Shown here: piece after piece, positions 62,225 through 64,000 of the stretch | Position numbering within the stretch: the first letter of the stretch is position 1 | Layout of the letters: each line of letters opens with the position of its first letter | Assembly: GCF_014904755.1 (NCBI RefSeq) | Contig: NZ_JACZFQ010000095.1 | Location: 173,645 to 237,644, forward strand | From: Neoluteolibacter marinus | GTDB taxonomy: Bacteria; Verrucomicrobiota; Verrucomicrobiia; Verrucomicrobiales; Akkermansiaceae | Direction: 5' to 3' | Length of the DNA: 64,000 bases | Position numbers and translations under genes: made by a program | Notes under the pieces: model-generated | Databases searched by the model: none | Told to the model about the DNA's origin: nothing | Seen by the model: only the letters and a program-made list of their open reading frames with translations

Positions 62225-62659
62225 TCAGGACGTCCCATCCAGGACGGGTCGATGGGCCTCGAAGACTTTCTTGCCCACCGTCAGCGTCGCAAGCGAGGGC
62301 TCGCCCACCTCGAACTGCACCATCCGGGTCCACAGGATCTTTCGAATCTTCGCCCGCTTGATCACGGCGGCCGGCAGGAAGATCGGCCGGTGCCCCGGCC
62401 GGAATGGAACCAGCACCTCCAGATGCAGACCGGCGGGTGAAGCCGTGATCGTCAGACAGCTGCTGTAGTTCGCCCCCCCGAAGCTCGCGGACTGCATCCG
62501 GAACGTCTCACCTGCGGGCACCGCATCTGCAGGATATCGGGCCGCAACCGTCGACCACCCGCCGATCCGGGAGATCAGCAGGCAGACCCCGACCCACATC
62601 CCGACGAAAACGAGCATGAACCCGATCAATGCGGCAACCCCCAACAGCTCTTTCATCAC
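62225..62659 (-). CDS. Membrane hypothetical protein
   Basis: 144 residues beginning with one long hydrophobic helix (LGVAALIGFMLVFVGMWVGVCLLI) and followed by a soluble beta-rich domain (FRMQSASFGGANYSSCLTITASPAGLHLEVLVPF). It resembles small membrane-anchored proteins of unknown function. No family is recognised. Confidence 0.65.
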   Translation of the reverse strand: MMKELLGVAALIGFMLVFVGMWVGVCLLISRIGGWSTVAARYPADAVPAGETFRMQSASFGGANYSSCLTITASPAGLHLEVLVPFRPGHRPIFLPAAVIKRAKIRKILWTRMVQFEVGEPSLATLTVGKKVFEAHRPVLDGTS

Positions 62660-62743
62660 CCAGCCTTAGACAAAATCCCGGCGGAGATTGAGTGGGAATT
62701 CCCGCGACGATTGGAAAACCCCGGCGGTTCGCCAAGGACAGCC

Positions 62744-63121
62744 TCACCTCGCAGCGCCACGACGATCATCGGCCCGGTGGCTCAAGGGGTAAACACGATT
62801 ACCCTCATATGGCGGGCTCCAATGCCAAACGATCTTCGCCTCTTGGAAACGTCTTCTAAACAGCCAAATCCGCAATCTGACAACCTCTGTGCAATCGATC
62901 GCCCAAGAGTCTTCCCCTTGTTCCATTCCACTGGTTTGGCTGATCAGATTCAGTATTCGAGGATCCGCCATCAATCTCTCACGTCCGTTCGCTCTGGCTT
63001 CCTCCCGGGACTCCCCAACTTCGTCGAGTATGGCTTCGAAGCCATCGATAATCTGACGCCCAGTAGAATCTGCCGCATCAACGAATCCACGACCTTTGAA
63101 TATGAGCCGGAACCTCGGCAT
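62744..63121 (-). CDS. Hypothetical protein
   Basis: 125 residues from ATG 63121 with a soluble composition: IDGFEAILDEVGESREEARANGRERL, then SWAIDCTEVVRLRIWLF and VWHWSPPYEG. No family is recognised. The C-terminal part (SHRADDRRGAAR) looks less protein-like. It lies about 95 bases downstream of the secreted protein gene at 63218. Confidence 0.5.
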   Translation of the reverse strand: MPRFRLIFKGRGFVDAADSTGRQIIDGFEAILDEVGESREEARANGRERLMADPRILNLISQTSGMEQGEDSWAIDCTEVVRLRIWLFRRRFQEAKIVWHWSPPYEGNRVYPLSHRADDRRGAAR

Positions 63122-63217
63122 TTCAGCAGAACGTTATTGAGCACCGGACCGGCGGGCAGGAAGCTCGAATTCAAAGAAGGACGTTGTCGCCGGTTCGGTG
63201 CCTCGGCTTGTTCTGCC

Positions 63218-63814
63218 CTATTTTTTGAAGATGTCTGGATTGGACCGCTTGGAGATCTTGAGGCCCCTTACATCGAGAAGATAGTCATCCAAATCGGCAT
63301 TCTTCCCGGAAGGCGGGACCGGCTTCGAAAGCCATACTCCCTTCTGATCCGACATCCAGCCTGCATCTCCACGCCAAAACACCGAGGTAGTAGTCTCGGT
63401 CAGATCTTTGATCTTCTTCTTGTCGTAAAAATCCTTCAATGCCCACTTCTTTAGCTCATTTCCCTTGCCGTCGTATACCACGACGACTCTGGGGCCTTGC
63501 CCGATACCGAATTGCTGATCCAACGTCACGATCCGATCCCCACGATCATTTATCAGAAACCTAATAGGACTTCCCTCGACTTCGAAGCGCCTCATCTCCC
63601 GATAGCCTTGGGACCCTTGATCCAGCTGATACACAATGAAGAGCATGTTGCTCCATTTCTCGCCTTGGTCGTCCAACCGCTTGGGTGGAATTGCCCGGAG
63701 TAGGAATTCGCCTTGAGGCGATGCTACTGTCTGCGGGGTTTGAGGCACCCACGAATCAGCAAAAGTGAATTGGGAGAAAGCCAGCAATAGGGCGATGGCT
63801 AGAACGCTCTTCAT
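63218..63814 (-). CDS. Secreted hypothetical protein
   Basis: 198 residues with a signal peptide (MKSVLAIALLLAFSQFTFA); ATG 63814 is used because it begins the signal sequence, although the frame is open eight residues further. The mature part (FIVYQLDQGSQGYREMRRFEVEG, RVVVVYDGKGNELKKWALKDFYDKKKI, STSVFWRGDAG-type ending) suggests a beta-propeller fragment or single beta domain. No family is recognised. Confidence 0.65.
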   Translation of the reverse strand: MKSVLAIALLLAFSQFTFADSWVPQTPQTVASPQGEFLLRAIPPKRLDDQGEKWSNMLFIVYQLDQGSQGYREMRRFEVEGSPIRFLINDRGDRIVTLDQQFGIGQGPRVVVVYDGKGNELKKWALKDFYDKKKIKDLTETTTSVFWRGDAGWMSDQKGVWLSKPVPPSGKNADLDDYLLDVRGLKISKRSNPDIFKK

Positions 63815-64000
63815 TTCTTGCAGAGCGTCAAAAGACACCGGCCCCCTGACCGGGGCCGAGGCTTCGACTGTTGGTTGAGAGTTGAATAATCATGACGGCT
63901 AGAACTCGCGGCGGGTAGCGGGTTGCCCAGTGCCGGCTTGTGTATGCCCATCATGGGCGGGAACCAAAGGGGGTTCAAGTCCCCCGTGTGATGAAACGAT

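Noticed and set aside
63969..63985. T-arm-like hairpin ggggg-ttcaagt-ccccc near the window end
   Set aside because: No matching acceptor strand, D arm or anticodon arm is found upstream and no CCA follows, so it is not called a tRNA.

Overview
The window reads as chromosomal DNA of a high-GC member of the Verrucomicrobiota, probably close to the Luteolibacter/Haloferula group. This is inferred from the gene families, not from a marker gene. The families are a PVC-type haem-binding dehydrogenase, a DUF1592/DUF1552 cytochrome pair, a PEP-CTERM protein ending in four arginines, a FecR-LamG protein paired with an ECF sigma factor, an ECF sigma factor of the PF07638 type beside a Ser/Thr kinase, and very large secreted multi-domain proteins.

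Layout. 1-2180: a tRNA-Ser(TGA) whose 3' end is repeated 2 kb downstream. The two copies bracket a small integrase-less island with a HEPN-type protein and two unknown genes. 2206-6630 (minus): an ECF sigma factor, a transmembrane Ser/Thr kinase and a flavin-dependent halogenase-like protein in apparent operon order. 7043-16637 (plus): three consecutive secreted proteins that together carry six copies of one roughly 230-residue module. The third continues into a glucose/sorbosone-dehydrogenase-like propeller and a diheme cytochrome, and it overlaps a second ECF sigma gene.

16856-35209 is the most striking region. A 4422-residue secreted protein carries cadherin-like, PKD-like, von Willebrand A and LamG domains, then a full RHS/YD-repeat shell and a WHH-type (HNH superfamily) nuclease tip. 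A SUKH-type immunity gene overlaps its stop codon. Downstream lies a second, 5'-truncated RHS core, collinear with the first over about 1.18 kb, with a different toxin tip, a new small candidate immunity gene and a second SUKH paralogue. An IS4-like element, itself broken by a 32-nt insertion in its YREK signature, sits between the two modules with an 11-bp target duplication. This is the architecture of a polymorphic toxin with an orphan tip cassette, here on a Sec-type exported adhesin-like protein.

35243-43724 holds ordinary chromosomal genes: dienelactone hydrolase, basic secretory protease-like protein, NdpA-type nucleoid protein, methyltransferase, a MoaD/ThiS-type protein beside a BNR-repeat propeller, a VOC protein and small hypothetical proteins. 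43904-62111 looks like a saccharide or polymer catabolic and surface region: esterase, DUF1592 and DUF1552 proteins, sulfatase, FecR-LamG with its sigma factor, a secreted protein sharing a module with the sulfatase, a TIM-barrel glycosidase, a PVC dehydrogenase-cytochrome, a GNAT acetyltransferase and a GH30-like glycosidase. The last 2 kb holds small membrane and secreted hypothetical proteins.

Functional picture (inference): three sigma factors sit beside large exported proteins, which suggests envelope- or substrate-responsive control. The toxin-immunity region suggests contact-dependent competition.
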